Of a DNA stretch of 64,000 nt, positions 1 through 9,480 are shown in pieces. The translations under genes and the position numbers were made by a program. The stretch is from Acetobacterium sp965140355 (lineage in GTDB: Bacteria; Bacillota; Clostridia; Eubacteriales; Eubacteriaceae). Below the pieces are notes generated by a model, which saw only the letters and a program-made list of their open reading frames with translations, made no database searches and was not told the DNA's origin. The DNA is taken from assembly GCA_965140355.1 (NCBI GenBank), contig OZ223192.1, forward strand, positions 1 to 64,000, given 5' to 3'. Numbering within the stretch: the stretch's first letter is position 1; each line of letters opens with the position of its first letter.

Positions 1-2
1 GA

Positions 3-542
3 ATTGCTGATGTAAAGGTTGGTTTTAATGAAATGGTAGCCAAAGCCTGTGCGCGGGCTTTACAGGAATATCCGATGATGAATGCCACAGCTGGCGGCAG
101 ATGGTACGGATATTTATGAAATGGAAGAGATTAACATTGGATCGCGGTAAATACTGATCGGGGCTTAATGGTTCCGGTGCTGAAGAATGTTGCAACCAAA
201 GGGGTAGTAGAACTGGCAAAAGAATTTGCTGGTTTGGTTAGCCGAACAAAAGAACAAGCGAATATCCAAGGCGATTTATCGGGAGGAACGTTTACCATCA
301 GTAATCTGGGCGCCCGGGGAATTTCAAGTTTCCGAGCCGTTATCAATCCTCCGGAATGTGGAATTCTGGCTTTAGCCGCCACGATCAAGACTCCGGTTGT
401 AATTGATGATGAAATCGTGATTCGGCCAATGATGAATATTACGTTGAGTTTTGATCACCGGATCGTTGATGGGGATTACGCAGCGCAGTTTGTCGCCTAT
501 ATTGGCAGCCTGTTGGAAGACCCGATGAAAATCTTAATGTAA
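3..542 (+). pseudogene. 2-oxo acid dehydrogenase E2 (lipoamide acyltransferase), 3' part, frame-broken
   Basis: C-terminal catalytic domain of a dihydrolipoamide acyltransferase, the E2 core that moves an acyl group from lipoyl to CoA. The window begins inside the gene. The catalytic signature DHRIVDG lies near the end (about 454-474), and the last 124 residues from position 168 read cleanly. Upstream, the E2-like peptide IADVKVGFNEMVAKA starts in the frame of position 3, continues as ADGTDIYEMEEINIG in another frame after about position 95, and changes frame again near 150. At least two indels are therefore needed. It is followed by E3 and lipoate ligase, the usual tail of an acetoin or pyruvate dehydrogenase operon. 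In an acetogen the acetoin type (acoC) is the likelier choice, but that is inference because E1 is outside the window. Confidence 0.8.
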
Positions 543-605
543 AATAACGTTAAGATGACCGGGAAAATTAACGATGACCCGATGATTCAGTACAGGAGAA
601 AAAGC

Positions 606-2000
606 ATGAGTAAGTTTGATTTAGTTGTTATTGGTGGTGGACCAGGTGGGTATGTGGCAGCTATTTATGCGACGCAACAGGGCCTGAACACAGCTTTAGT
701 AGAAAAAGCTGATCTCGGAGGAGTCTGTTTAAACTGGGGATGCCATACCTACAAAAGCTCTGGTTCATAACGCAGAATCCTTCGGACCGTAAAAGAAGCA
801 AATAAATATGGAATTGATTTAAATAGCAATGAAATAAAAGCTGATTACTCAGCCGCTCAAAAACGCAGCCGGGAAGTCAGCGAAGCTGACCATGGGAATT
901 AAAAGTCTGATGAAAAAAAATAAAGTGACCGTGATTCAGGTGAAGGAAGTTTGCTTAGTGGAACCAAGGTAAAAGTAATGCCTACCGGTGAAGTGCTGGA
1001 AACAAAAAACATAATTTCTTGCCACCGGCTCCCATGCCTTTAAAATTCCTCAATTTGATTACAGCAATCCTAATATCATGACGGCTCGAGAAGCACTGGA
1101 GTTAACAGAATAAACCCCGGAGATAAAATTACGGTTGTTGGGAGCTGGCGCCATCGGGATGGAATTTGCCAGTATCTGGGCGAGTTATGGAGCGGCGGTA
1201 ACTGTTGTCGAAATGTTACCGCGGGTTTTACCAAATGAAGATGCAGATGTATCAAAGGAATTCAGAGAGCTTTTAAAAACGTGACATCGCCGTTAAAAGT
1301 CGATAGTAAAGTCACTTCAGTGTTGCCGAAGGTAAGGGATTCAACCTTATCATTGAAAAGAAGGGTAAAACGGAGTCAATTCCATGTGACAAGATTCTCG
1401 TTTCGCGCTGGTGTTCGGGCAAATGTTGAGGAATATTGCCTGGAAGCAGCCGGCGTAAAAACTGACCGAACGGGATTGGTTGAAGTAACGATCAGTTATT
1501 GACAAGTTGCCCATCGGTATATGCAATTGGCGATGTGACCGGAAAGCTGGCATTAGCGCATGTTGCCTCAGCTCAGGCATTGGCGGCTGTTCATGCGATT
1601 CTCGGTAAACCGGTGAAACAATTTAATATGGCGAATATGCCCAGATGTACTTATACCTATCCTGAAGTAGCCAGTGTTGGATTAACCGAAGAACAGGCTA
1701 AAGCAGCGGTTTATGATGTCAAAGTGGGAACATTTCCGTTGGTCGCAAATGGAAAATCAGTGGCAATGAATGAAACAATGGGTTTTGTTAAAATCGTTGC
1801 TGACAAAAAATATAATGAGATTTTGGGAACCCACCTGGTGGGGGCGCACGTGACGGAATTAATTAGTGCCCGCAACTGCTTATATTGATCTTGAATTTAC
1901 AGCAGAGATATTGCACAGGTTGTTTCACCCTCATCCCTCCGTTTCGGAAGCAATTATGGAAGCTGCACATGCCGTAGTGGGACAGGCCATTCATATCTAG
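606..2000 (+). pseudogene. lpdA: Dihydrolipoamide dehydrogenase (E3), frame-broken
   Basis: Flavoprotein disulfide oxidoreductase that reoxidises dihydrolipoamide with NAD+. The start MSKFDLVVIGGGPGGYVAA follows an aggag-type ribosome site (about 594-600). The redox-active disulfide region GVCLNWGC is present near 719-740; one extra C at about 742 destroys the expected WGCIPTKALVH reading. Further single-base breaks are visible near 783, 883, 937, 1017, 1110, 1280-1300, 1400, 1500 and 1870, yet the residues in each frame still match the family: NAD-binding GAGAIGMEFA, the AIGDVTG segment, and dimerisation domain up to HPHPSVSEAIMEAAHAVVGQ ending at 2000. At least nine indels with no other decay suggest consensus errors rather than an old pseudogene. 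Confidence 0.85.
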
Positions 2001-2056
2001 TGAAGTAAGAACTATTTATTATTATAGTATTGATTTGATGATGATTAAGGACAAAG

Positions 2057-2097
2057 TGAATATTAGAGCACCTTTAAGAATGGGTGCTCAATATTCA
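2057..2097. other. Long imperfect hairpin after lpdA
   Basis: TGAATATT and GAGCACC (2057-2072) pair with GGTGCTC and AATATTCA (2083-2097), a 15-bp stem with a single bulged A and a loop of about ten bases. No T-run follows, so it is not a standard intrinsic terminator. It may be an mRNA-processing or stability element between lpdA and lplA, or a weak terminator. Confidence 0.5.
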
Positions 2098-2137
2098 TAG
2101 CGTGACAAAGGCTTGAAACGAATGAGGTAAGCTGGTT

Positions 2138-3122
2138 ATGTTATTTTATTACAGTGAATCAACAGATCCATATTATAATCTTGCATTAGAAGAGTATATC
2201 TTTTCTAATGTTGAATTAAAGAATCTTTTTTTATGCTCTGCAGAATGATAATGCCGTTGTAATTGGGCGAAATCAAAACGCGATCAGAGAAATTAATTTG
2301 GATTTTGTCAGAAAAATGAATACCAAAGTAGTACGGCGTAATACCGGTGGCGGAGCTGTTTATCATGATTGGGAAATTTAAATTATTCGTTTATTCAAAA
2401 TTGTGAAAATGGTCGTAAGATTGATTTTTCGCAATTTGCCCTTCCGATCATCGAAACCGCCTTGATCAGTTAGGAATCAAGGCCGAATGTAATAATCGAA
2501 ACGATTTGGTCATTGATGGACGCAAATTTTCCGGTACGCTCAAACGGTAAAAAATGGTAAGGCATTGCATCATGGGGACTTTATTATATAGTTCAGATTT
2601 GGATTTTTTGCGACAAGCTTTATCAGTAAAAGCTGATACGATCAAAAGTAAAGGGGTTAAATCAGTGCGCAGTCACATTACGAATATCGTTGAGCATATG
2701 TCTAACCCAATTTCTATCAAACAGTTTAGTAATTGTTTGATGGCCAGCATTACAAAAAAGAATGATCCTGTCCGTTAAGCTTGAGCAATAAAGATCAAAA
2801 AGTAATTCAACAACTTCAGGAAACAAAATAATCGACATGGGAATGGAATTATGGCAAATCACCCCGATATGAAATACAGAAAACCGGAAATTCGTTGCGG
2901 TGAGCTGATAATCGCAATGAATGTTTTACAGCAGGGAATCATTGATTTTATTTTATTACCGGCGAATTTTCAGGGAATCAGGACATTCATCAATTGGAGA
3001 AACTGCTAAAAGGAAAGGTACTAAAGGAATCGGAATTATTGGAGGTACTTAGTTATTGCAACGTAAACGACTTCATTTCGGGCATAACGGCTGAAGAATT
3101 TACAAATATCTTGGTGCTTTAA
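2138..3122 (+). pseudogene. lplA: Lipoate-protein ligase A, frame-broken
   Basis: Attaches lipoate to the E2 (or glycine-cleavage H) lipoyl lysine. The N-terminal peptide MLFYYSESTDPYYNLALEEY starts at 2138. The family signature VVRRNTGGGAVYHD is at about 2330-2370 and NDLVIDGRKFSG around 2500-2540, followed by HHGTLLYSSDLDFL; the C-terminal domain finishes with TAEEFTNILVL at 3122. Reading it through requires several single-base corrections (near 2222-2250, 2375, 2450, 2545, 2780 and later). Its position directly after E2/E3 fits lipoylation of that complex. Only one 74-codon stretch (2554-2778) stays open for long. Confidence 0.8.
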
Positions 3123-3381
3123 ATAGTTAAAAATAGTCATTATCACTCAATTTAGATGATTATTCATAAGAATTGAATAGTTGGAAATTTATACAATTTT
3201 GTTATAACGAAAATTCACATCGGTCAAAAAATCAAGAGCCAATGGTGTATAGTATAAAAAACATAAATCGTAAAATAAAAAACTGATTTTTATACAAAAG
3301 AAAACGTTTAATAAAGCAAATTTAATTGAAAAAAGATGCATTCCAAATGTATTTTTAATAAAAAAAAGGTGGTAAGAACGG
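3123..3381. other. Intergenic region before the broken glycerol kinase
   Basis: AT-rich 259-bp gap. The only recognisable signal is the cre-like site listed separately (3299-3312) and a ggtgg ribosome site at about 3367-3372. No leader terminator like those of the second glycerol operon is visible here. Confidence 0.5.
3299..3312 (+). promoter_or_regulatory. cre-like catabolite repression site before the divergent glycerol kinase
   Basis: AGAAAACGTTTAAT resembles the Gram-positive CcpA operator consensus TGWAARCGYTWNCW, with mismatches at the first T and at the second-to-last C. It lies about 70 bp before the kinase start. Similar sites occur at 10443 and 13555, also before carbohydrate genes. 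No CcpA gene is in the window, so the factor is inferred. Confidence 0.4.
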
Positions 3382-4886
3382 ATGAAGGAGTATATTTTAA
3401 GTATTGATCAGGGACGACCAGTATTCGAGCAATTTTCTTTAATCATGATGGTGACATCGGTTGGCGTACATGCAAAAGAATTTAGTCAGTTTTATCCAGA
3501 TCAGGGTGGGTTGAACAGGACCCCATGGAAATGTGGTCAGTTACAGGTGAAGTTATTGAAAAAGCAATGGCTAAATCTAACATAAAAGAAGATGAGATCG
3601 TTGCAATTGGAATTACCAATCAACGCGAAACATCGATTGTTTGGGATAAAAATACAGGCGAACCGGTCTACAATGCTATTGTATGGCAGGACCGAAGAAC
3701 CGCAGAATATTGTGATCAACTTAAAGCGGATGATCCGGAGATCGAAGCTGTGGTTAGAAACAAAACGGGATTGATGATTGACTCATATTTCTCAGGGACA
3801 AAAGTCAAATGGATACTCGACAACGTCGAAGGGGCAAGAGCAAAAAGCCGAAAAAGGTGAACTCCTTTTTGGAAACGTTGACACTTGGATTATGTGGAAA
3901 CTTACCGGTGGAAAAAACGCATGCGACAGACTATAGTAATGCATCTCGGACATTGATGTATAACATTCATGATTTGAATGGGATGAAGAGTTATTAAAGG
4001 TTTTAAACGTACCAGCAAGTATGTTACCAAAAGTCCAGGAAAGCAGCGGACAGTTTGGCGTCACGGCAAAGATATTTAAACGGGAAATTCCGATTACCGG
4101 CGATGCCGGTGATCAACAAGCCGCCACATTTGGTCAATGCTGTTTTAAAAAAGAATGGCTAAATTTACTTATGGGACAGCTGGCGTTATGACCGTCAATA
4201 TTGGGGAAAAACCATTTTTGTCAAATAACGGTTTAACAACAACGATTGGTTGGGGAATTAATGGTAAAGTTGAATATTTTATGAAGCGGTTGCTTTTTCC
4301 GCCGGTTCAGCCATTCAATGGTTGCGTGATGAAATGGACATGCTTGATGAAATCACCAGATTCAGAATATTTTGCTTTAAAAACAAAAAAAGAACGTAAT
4401 TGTGGCGTGTATTTTGTTCCCGCATTTACCGGTTTATGTGCACCTTATTGGAACTCTTATGCAAGAGCTGCTATTGTTGGGATTGAACGCGGGACAACTA
4501 AAAACAACATTATCAGAGCGGTGCTCGAGTCTTTGGGATATCAGACCCGCGATATGTTCGATGCGTTTTCAGAAGATTTAGGCGAAAGACTATCCATTCT
4601 CAAGGTTGATGGGGGAGCCTGTAATAATAACTTGTTGATGCAATTCACTTCGGATATTGTCAATGTCGATATTGAAAGACCGGACAACACCGAAACAACA
4701 GCTGCCGGGGTCGCATATTTAGCAGGACTAGCAGTTGGATTCTGGGAAAGTCAGGATGAAATAGTACAAAAAAGAACAGTCGATCAGGTATTCCATCCGC
4801 AAATGGATGAAGAACTGCGATCCGATTTGTATAATGGTTGGAAACGAGCCATTAATTGTAATTTAGAATGGGCAAATGATCGTTAG
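3382..4886 (+). pseudogene. glpK: Divergent glycerol kinase (FGGY family), frame-broken
   Basis: Glycerol kinase makes sn-glycerol 3-phosphate from glycerol and ATP. MKEYILSIDQG begins after a ggtgg ribosome site, but one base is missing after the GGG at about 3413, so GTTSIRAIFFNHDG is read in the next frame. Further breaks occur near 3462, 3510, 3850, 3985, 4140, 4285 and 4360. Family segments remain: GITNQRETSIVWDK, the sugar-binding region IPITGDAGDQQAATFGQCCF, and KVDGGACNNNLLMQF. It is a real paralog of the intact kinase at 25034 rather than a copy: for example, GTAGVMTVNIGEKP stands where the intact one has GTGCFMLMNTGDKP. It precedes a glycerol-3-phosphate oxidation module, which fits its role. 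Indels concentrated here point to sequence quality. Confidence 0.85.
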
Positions 4887-4913
4887 AGATAAATAAAAAT
4901 ATAATTTGAACTA

Positions 4914-4953
4914 TTGGGAGCGGCTTATATGTGGCCGATATAAACGCTCCCAA
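4914..4953 (+). other. Perfect stem-loop between glycerol kinase and the GlpA-like gene
   Basis: TTGGGAGCG (4914-4922) pairs with CGCTCCCAA (4945-4953), and an inner TTATAT/ATATAA stem (4925-4930/4938-4943) extends it. It is followed by ATTAAAATTTTAAAA, a weak U-tract, and then the ribosome site of the next gene. Its position matches that of the GlpP-linked terminator in the second module, so it may be an attenuator or processing hairpin. Confidence 0.6.
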
Positions 4954-4986
4954 ATTAAAATTTTAAAAAGGTATGGAGGTGACACC

Positions 4987-6486
4987 ATGAAAACAGATGT
5001 TTTAATCATTGGTGGCGGTGTAATTGGTGCTTCTGTTGCTCATCAGCTTGCTAAGTATAATCTGGATATAATTTTGGTTGAAAAAGCGAGCGATATCTGT
5101 ATGGGGACGAGTAAAGCAAACTCGGCAATGATTCATAGCGGTTTTAATATTGATGGTGGCACATTAAAAGGCCAGTTGGTATTAAAAGCAAATAAAGTGA
5201 TTAAGCAATTATGTCAGGATTTAAACGTCGATTTAGTTAAACCATTGGGCTCAATAACTGTTGGATTTGAAGAAAAAGATCTGGAAAAAATGAAAGAAAC
5301 CATGAAAAATGGGATCAAAAATGGTATTCAGGGGATGAAACTACTTAACCAGAAAGAATTGCATGAGCTGGAACCCCACTTAAATCCAGATTCCAAATAT
5401 GGTTTATTCGAACCGGAAACCGGGATTATTAATCCCTTTGAATATACCGTGGCGCTTGCCGAAAACGCTGTCATTAATGGTGTAAAAGTCTTATTGGACA
5501 CGGAAGTCCGGGATATTATGATTGAAAATAAAACTGTAAAAGGTGTTAAAACAAATAAAGGTGATATCGAAGCAAAAGTGATTATAAATGCCGCCGGATT
5601 ATATGCAGACAAAATAGCGGCAATGGTCGAAAACATTGATTTCGAAATCAAACCCCGAAAAGGGCAATATTTTTTATATGACAAAAAATGGCGTGATATT
5701 TTAACCTATACGATTTATTCGGCACCAACAAAAGTTTCTAAAGGGATGATCGTGGTACCGACCATCGACGGTAATATATTAGCGGGATCAAATGCCGAAG
5801 CCGTTGACGATAAAACTGATTTAAAAACAACCGCACCAGCGCTGGATCAGATCTACACCAGTACAATCTCGCATTTATTTCCGGAACTGCCTAGAATGGG
5901 GGATGTGATTACGACATTTACCGGACTGAGAGCATCAAGTACCAATGAAGATTTTATTATCGAACCGGCAAAAACGGTGAAAGGTTTTATCAATGTAGCG
6001 GGAATTCAGTCGCCGGGATTAACCTCGGCACCGGCCATTGCTGAAATGGTTGAAGCTTTAGTGAGAGAACAAAATATGAATTTGGATTTTTCTGAAAAAG
6101 CAAATTATCAAAAAGGGCGAAAGCCACCGATTATGCTTAAAGATTTATCCTATCAAGAAAGAACCGCCTTAATTGAAGAAAATCCGGATTATGGTGAAAT
6201 TGTTTGTCGCTGTGAATCAATCAGCAAGGGCGAAATTATCGATGCTGTCCACCGACCGATTCCGGCGACGAATCTTGATGCCGTCAAACGGCGCGTTAGA
6301 GCTGGCATGGGGCGATGTCAGGGCGGTTTTTGCGGCCCCAAAGTGGTGGCGATATTAAGTCAAGAACTTGTGATTTCACCACTTGAGGTGACCCAAAAGG
6401 GAAATAAATCGTTTGTTCTGACGGCTAAGAATAAAGAACTATCTTTAGACGAAGGAGATAGAAATTATGAAAAAATTAGCGTATGA
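4987..6486 (+). CDS. FAD-dependent glycerol-3-phosphate dehydrogenase-like protein with BFD iron-sulfur domain
   Basis: 499-residue DAO-family flavoprotein resembling GlpA, predicted to oxidise glycerol 3-phosphate to dihydroxyacetone phosphate. MKTDVLIIGGGVIGASVA is the N-terminal FAD-binding Rossmann motif; the middle holds the substrate domain (RKGQYFLYD, FTGLRASS, VAGIQSPGLTSAP). After residue about 400 there is a BFD-like [2Fe-2S] domain with cysteines CRC and CQGGFC. The start at 4987 is chosen because GGAGG lies 8 bases upstream; a longer in-frame start at 4906 would run through the stem-loop and lacks a ribosome site. Its end overlaps the next gene by 20 bases, implying translational coupling. 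The close paralog at 22702 sits in the second glycerol module. The exact substrate is inferred from the neighbouring glycerol kinase. Confidence 0.85.
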   Translation: MKTDVLIIGGGVIGASVAHQLAKYNLDIILVEKASDICMGTSKANSAMIHSGFNIDGGTLKGQLVLKANKVIKQLCQDLNVDLVKPLGSITVGFEEKDLEKMKETMKNGIKNGIQGMKLLNQKELHELEPHLNPDSKYGLFEPETGIINPFEYTVALAENAVINGVKVLLDTEVRDIMIENKTVKGVKTNKGDIEAKVIINAAGLYADKIAAMVENIDFEIKPRKGQYFLYDKKWRDILTYTIYSAPTKVSKGMIVVPTIDGNILAGSNAEAVDDKTDLKTTAPALDQIYTSTISHLFPELPRMGDVITTFTGLRASSTNEDFIIEPAKTVKGFINVAGIQSPGLTSAPAIAEMVEALVREQNMNLDFSEKANYQKGRKPPIMLKDLSYQERTALIEENPDYGEIVCRCESISKGEIIDAVHRPIPATNLDAVKRRVRAGMGRCQGGFCGPKVVAILSQELVISPLEVTQKGNKSFVLTAKNKELSLDEGDRNYEKISV

Positions 6487-7741
6487 CTTAGTCATTATTG
6501 GGGGCGGTCCGGCAGGTCTTGCGGCCGCTTTGGAAGCGAAAAAAAATGGGGTGCAAAAGATTCTTATTTGTGAACGGGCACCTTATTTAGGTGGGATTCT
6601 CAATCAATGTATTCATAATGGTTTTGGCCTGCAATATTTTAAGGAAGAACTGACCGGACCCGAATATGCAAGCCGTTTTATTGAAGACGTAGAAAATTCT
6701 GACATCGATGTGAAACTCGAAACAATGGTTATGGAAATTCTTGAAGATAAAAAAGTAATTGCAGTGAATCGAAATGATGGGATGCTTCAGATTGATACAA
6801 AGGCATTGATTCTGGCAATGGGATGTCGCGAACGAACTCGGGGTGCAATTACCATACCAGGGAGCCGTCCGTCTGGGATTATGACTGCTGGCACAGCGCA
6901 AAGTTATGTTAATCTGGAAGGTTATATTCCCGGCAAAGAGGTGGTTATTCTCGGTTCTGGGGACATCGGTCTGATTATGGCAAGACGACTAACGCTTGAA
7001 GGCGTGAATGTGAAAGGGGTTATCGAATTGATGCCTTATTCGACCGGACTGATACGAAATAAGGTACAATGTCTTGACGATTTTGACATTCCCTTGTTAT
7101 TAAGTCATTCTGTTGTTGAAGTGCATGGAAAAGAAAGAGTGGAAGGTGTTACCATTGCAGAAGTTGATAAAAATCTAAAGCCAATTGAGGGCACCGAGCA
7201 CTATGTGAGTTGCGATACCTTACTGCTATCCGTTGGCTTAATACCTGAAAATGAGTTGTCCAACAATTTAGGATGTGAAATGGATAAGGTGACAAGAGGT
7301 CCGGTTGTAAATGAAAAACGGATTACAAATATACCTTGGGTATTTGCCTGTGGAAATGTTCTTCACGTTCACGATTTGGTTGATAATGTAACCCAGGAGG
7401 CTGAAATTGCCGGCAAAGCAGCAGCTGATTTTATCAATAATAAAATGAATAAAGAAGAAAAGGACGTTATCATCACGCATGATAATAATATTGGGTACAT
7501 TGTCCCTCAGCATATTGATGCGTTGAATAATACGGAACAAACGATTAATTTTTTTCTGCGGGTGAAAAATCCGGATGAGAATGTTCGCTTAATCGTTAAA
7601 GATAATTTTGATAAAACATTGCTAAATTTAAAAAAATCAATCGTCGAGCCGGGCACCATGGTAACATTCAATTTACCAAGAGAGTTTGTGACGAAGGATA
7701 CTTCATCAATTGATATCACAATTTCTAAGGAACAAGCCTAA
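6467..7741 (+). CDS. NAD(P)/FAD-dependent oxidoreductase, partner of the GlpA-like protein
   Basis: 424 residues with two dinucleotide-binding folds: FAD motif GGGPAGLAAALEAKKNG near residue 10 and NAD(P) motif GSGDIGLIMARRL near residue 160. GCRERTRGAITIPGSRPSG and CGNVLHVHDLVDNVTQEAE, the latter closing the FAD site, are typical of small-subunit oxidoreductases that team with BFD-containing dehydrogenases. There is no CxxC redox disulfide, so it is not a thioredoxin reductase. It probably passes electrons between the GlpA-like flavoprotein and NAD(P) or another carrier. GGAGATAGAA precedes the ATG inside the upstream gene. It is paralogous to the protein at 21431. Confidence 0.85.
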   Translation: MKKLAYDLVIIGGGPAGLAAALEAKKNGVQKILICERAPYLGGILNQCIHNGFGLQYFKEELTGPEYASRFIEDVENSDIDVKLETMVMEILEDKKVIAVNRNDGMLQIDTKALILAMGCRERTRGAITIPGSRPSGIMTAGTAQSYVNLEGYIPGKEVVILGSGDIGLIMARRLTLEGVNVKGVIELMPYSTGLIRNKVQCLDDFDIPLLLSHSVVEVHGKERVEGVTIAEVDKNLKPIEGTEHYVSCDTLLLSVGLIPENELSNNLGCEMDKVTRGPVVNEKRITNIPWVFACGNVLHVHDLVDNVTQEAEIAGKAAADFINNKMNKEEKDVIITHDNNIGYIVPQHIDALNNTEQTINFFLRVKNPDENVRLIVKDNFDKTLLNLKKSIVEPGTMVTFNLPREFVTKDTSSIDITISKEQA

Positions 7742-7760
7742 AAAGATGGAGGTGAAAAGC

Positions 7761-8132
7761 ATGGAAACAAAGAAATTTATATGCATTGGATGTCCCAGAG
7801 GGTGTAGTCTGGAAGTACAGCATCATGAAAAAAAAATTCATGAAATCAGTGGTTACAATTGCAAAATAGGGCTAAAATATGCGGAAACGGAATTTACAGA
7901 ACCCAAAAGAACCATCACGACTACGGTTAAATTAACATCTGGAGCTTTGCCTTTTGTGCCGGTTAAAACTAAAGATCCGGTGAATAAAGAAAAGATGTTT
8001 GAAGTTATGAATGTGATTAGAAAATTGGAAATTGAACCACCGGTTAGGGTTGGCGATGTCGTTGTAGCAAATATTGCCGGAACAGGTGTTGATCTGGTCT
8101 GTACCCGAAACATCAAAACTTTGTCATCGTAA
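7761..8132 (+). CDS. DUF1667 family protein of the glycerol-3-phosphate module
   Basis: 123 residues. METKKFICIGCPRGCSLEV carries a CxxCPxGC cluster at the N terminus, and a fourth cysteine lies in GYNCKIGLKYA, so four cysteines may bind an iron-sulfur centre. DUF1667 proteins regularly follow the flavoprotein/oxidoreductase pair in Firmicutes, and the same trio recurs at 21072-24171 here. A role as third subunit or electron-transfer partner is inference. The start at 7761 follows GGAGGTGAAAAGC, 8 bases away; an earlier in-frame start within the previous gene has no ribosome site. The gene ends 90 bp before a terminator. Confidence 0.8.
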   Translation: METKKFICIGCPRGCSLEVQHHEKKIHEISGYNCKIGLKYAETEFTEPKRTITTTVKLTSGALPFVPVKTKDPVNKEKMFEVMNVIRKLEIEPPVRVGDVVVANIAGTGVDLVCTRNIKTLSS

Positions 8133-8220
8133 AAAAATGTAGCAGAAAAATGATGCTATGCTTTTGAAAAGGTGGGAATCTTTAATTGGCATCTGATCAA
8201 AATAATAAAGTAGGATATTA

Positions 8221-8256
8221 AAAAAACGCATTTATATAAGCAATGCGTTTTTTCGA
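8221..8256 (+). terminator. Intrinsic terminator of glycerol module 1
   Basis: AACGCATT (8225-8232) pairs with AATGCGTT (8242-8249) across a loop of about nine bases, with an A-run before and TTTTTT after the stem. It lies about 90 bp after the DUF1667 gene and reads correctly for the plus-strand operon. Confidence 0.85.
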
Positions 8257-8469
8257 ATTTAGGCCTGAGTATGGCTTCAATCTGGCCGATAAACGTTGTA
8301 TTTTACAAATTTAGCAGCCAAGCGTGTTTAAAAACGATAGCGAGATAAGATTGAAATAGGGTGATTTTGTATCAGTAGTGCGTTTGAATCTAGCAAACGG
8401 TTAAAAAATCAAGCTAAAAATGTTATGAATTAGGTTAATAATTAGCCTAGATTTTTTCGATAATCGTGC

Positions 8470-8538
8470 TATAATAAAAGAAGAGTGATCATAACTGATC
8501 ATAGTTGAATATGACCACTATAAAATTGAGATAATCAG
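8470..8538 (+). promoter_or_regulatory. Promoter/operator region of the sugar cluster
   Basis: TATAAT at 8470-8475 is a good -10 box, though no convincing -35 is seen. Downstream are two TGATCAT heptamers (8486-8492, 8496-8502) spaced by ten bases, one helical turn. Next comes ATAAAATTGAGATAATCAG (8520-8538), which recurs with one change before the gntR gene at 15336-15354. That sharing makes a GntR operator, or a common promoter element, the best reading. Confidence 0.5.
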
Positions 8539-8621
8539 GTAATTGTGAAGATCAGGATGTGTGTATTTTATAAACTTAAATTCGCAGTTGTTTAAGCAAT
8601 TATTAAAGGGAGATGATGATT

Positions 8622-9470
8622 ATGAGTTATGTTAACATGAAAAAAATTCTAGAAAATGCCAGGAAAAATCATTACGCAGTCGGGGCATTTAATATAGTCA
8701 ATTATTTAACCGCAAAAGCAGCAGTTGAGGCAGCGGAAGAACTTGAGCAGCCAATTATTCTGCAAACTTCGGTGAAAACAGTTAAAGCGTTTGGAATCAC
8801 TGAAATGATGAGTTTTTTAAAACCAGTTGCGGAGCAGGCCAAAGTTGAAGTAGCCATTCATTTAGACCACTCAACCGATGTTGCCTTTACAAAAGCTTGT
8901 ATCGATGGGGGTTGGTCTTCGGTGATGTATGATGGTTCGCAGTTAGCGTTAAAAGATAATATAAAAAATACCAAAGAAATTGTCGCTTATGCAAAACCCC
9001 AACAAGTAACGGTAGAAGGAGAACTGGGCGCGATTGTCGGCGTTGAAGATGATATTTTTGTAAAAGAAGGAGCTGGTGCCCATGCGAAACCAAAGGATTG
9101 TCGGCGCTATTTAGATGAAACCGGGATTCAGGCTTTTGCACCGGCAATTGGAACAGCTCATGGGGTCTATAAAGGTGAGATTAATATTGATTATGATCTT
9201 TTTGAAGAAATTAATGGATTTTCGAAATGTCCGCTGGTTCTTCACGGGGGAACTGGGTTAACCGATGAGATGTTTCACCGGTTGATTGGGCTTGGGGCGT
9301 CTAAAATCAATATTTCCACCGCCATCAAGATTGCCTATTGTCAGGGGATGGCGGCTTATCTAAAAACCCATCCGGAACAGAATGATCCTTTGAAGTTGGA
9401 TGGATTTGTGAAAGCAGAAGTTAAAAAGGTGGTAACGGAACACATTCAATTTTTTAGTCAGATGAATTAG
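8622..9470 (+). CDS. Class II (zinc) ketose-bisphosphate aldolase
   Basis: 282-residue FbaA/GatY-family TIM-barrel aldolase that reversibly cleaves a ketose 1,6-bisphosphate to dihydroxyacetone phosphate and an aldehyde. Visible family marks are NHYAVGAFNI, the catalytic/metal region VAIHLDHSTD, the glutamate-rich VEGELGAIVGVEDD, and further histidine ligands in FAPAIGTAHGVYKG and LVLHGGTGL. ATGs at 8613, 8616 and 8622 are in frame; 8622 is chosen because AAAGGGAG ends at 8612, about nine bases before it, whereas it abuts the others. First gene of the cluster; PHP phosphoesterase follows ten bases later. Fructose, tagatose or another ketose bisphosphate cannot be told apart from sequence alone. 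Confidence 0.85.
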   Translation: MSYVNMKKILENARKNHYAVGAFNIVNYLTAKAAVEAAEELEQPIILQTSVKTVKAFGITEMMSFLKPVAEQAKVEVAIHLDHSTDVAFTKACIDGGWSSVMYDGSQLALKDNIKNTKEIVAYAKPQQVTVEGELGAIVGVEDDIFVKEGAGAHAKPKDCRRYLDETGIQAFAPAIGTAHGVYKGEINIDYDLFEEINGFSKCPLVLHGGTGLTDEMFHRLIGLGASKINISTAIKIAYCQGMAAYLKTHPEQNDPLKLDGFVKAEVKKVVTEHIQFFSQMN

Positions 9471-9480
9471 GAAGGAAGCA

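Larger units (their letters stand above)
8133..8621. other. 489-bp intergenic region between glycerol module 1 and the sugar cluster
   Basis: It contains the terminator at 8221-8256, a TATAAT box at 8470-8475, a spaced TGATCAT repeat (8486-8502) and the 19-bp motif shared with the gntR promoter (8520-8538), all listed separately. Positions 8257-8440 show nothing recognisable and no plausible small ORF with a ribosome site. Confidence 0.5.

Noticed and set aside
4906..4986. Upstream start of the GlpA-like protein at 4906
   Set aside because: It lies at the stem-loop, has no ribosome site, and the extra residues precede a canonical FAD-motif N terminus at 4987.
6173..6358. Small ORF inside the BFD domain region
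   Set aside because: It is a shadow of the GlpA-like gene in another frame, lacking its own initiation signals.
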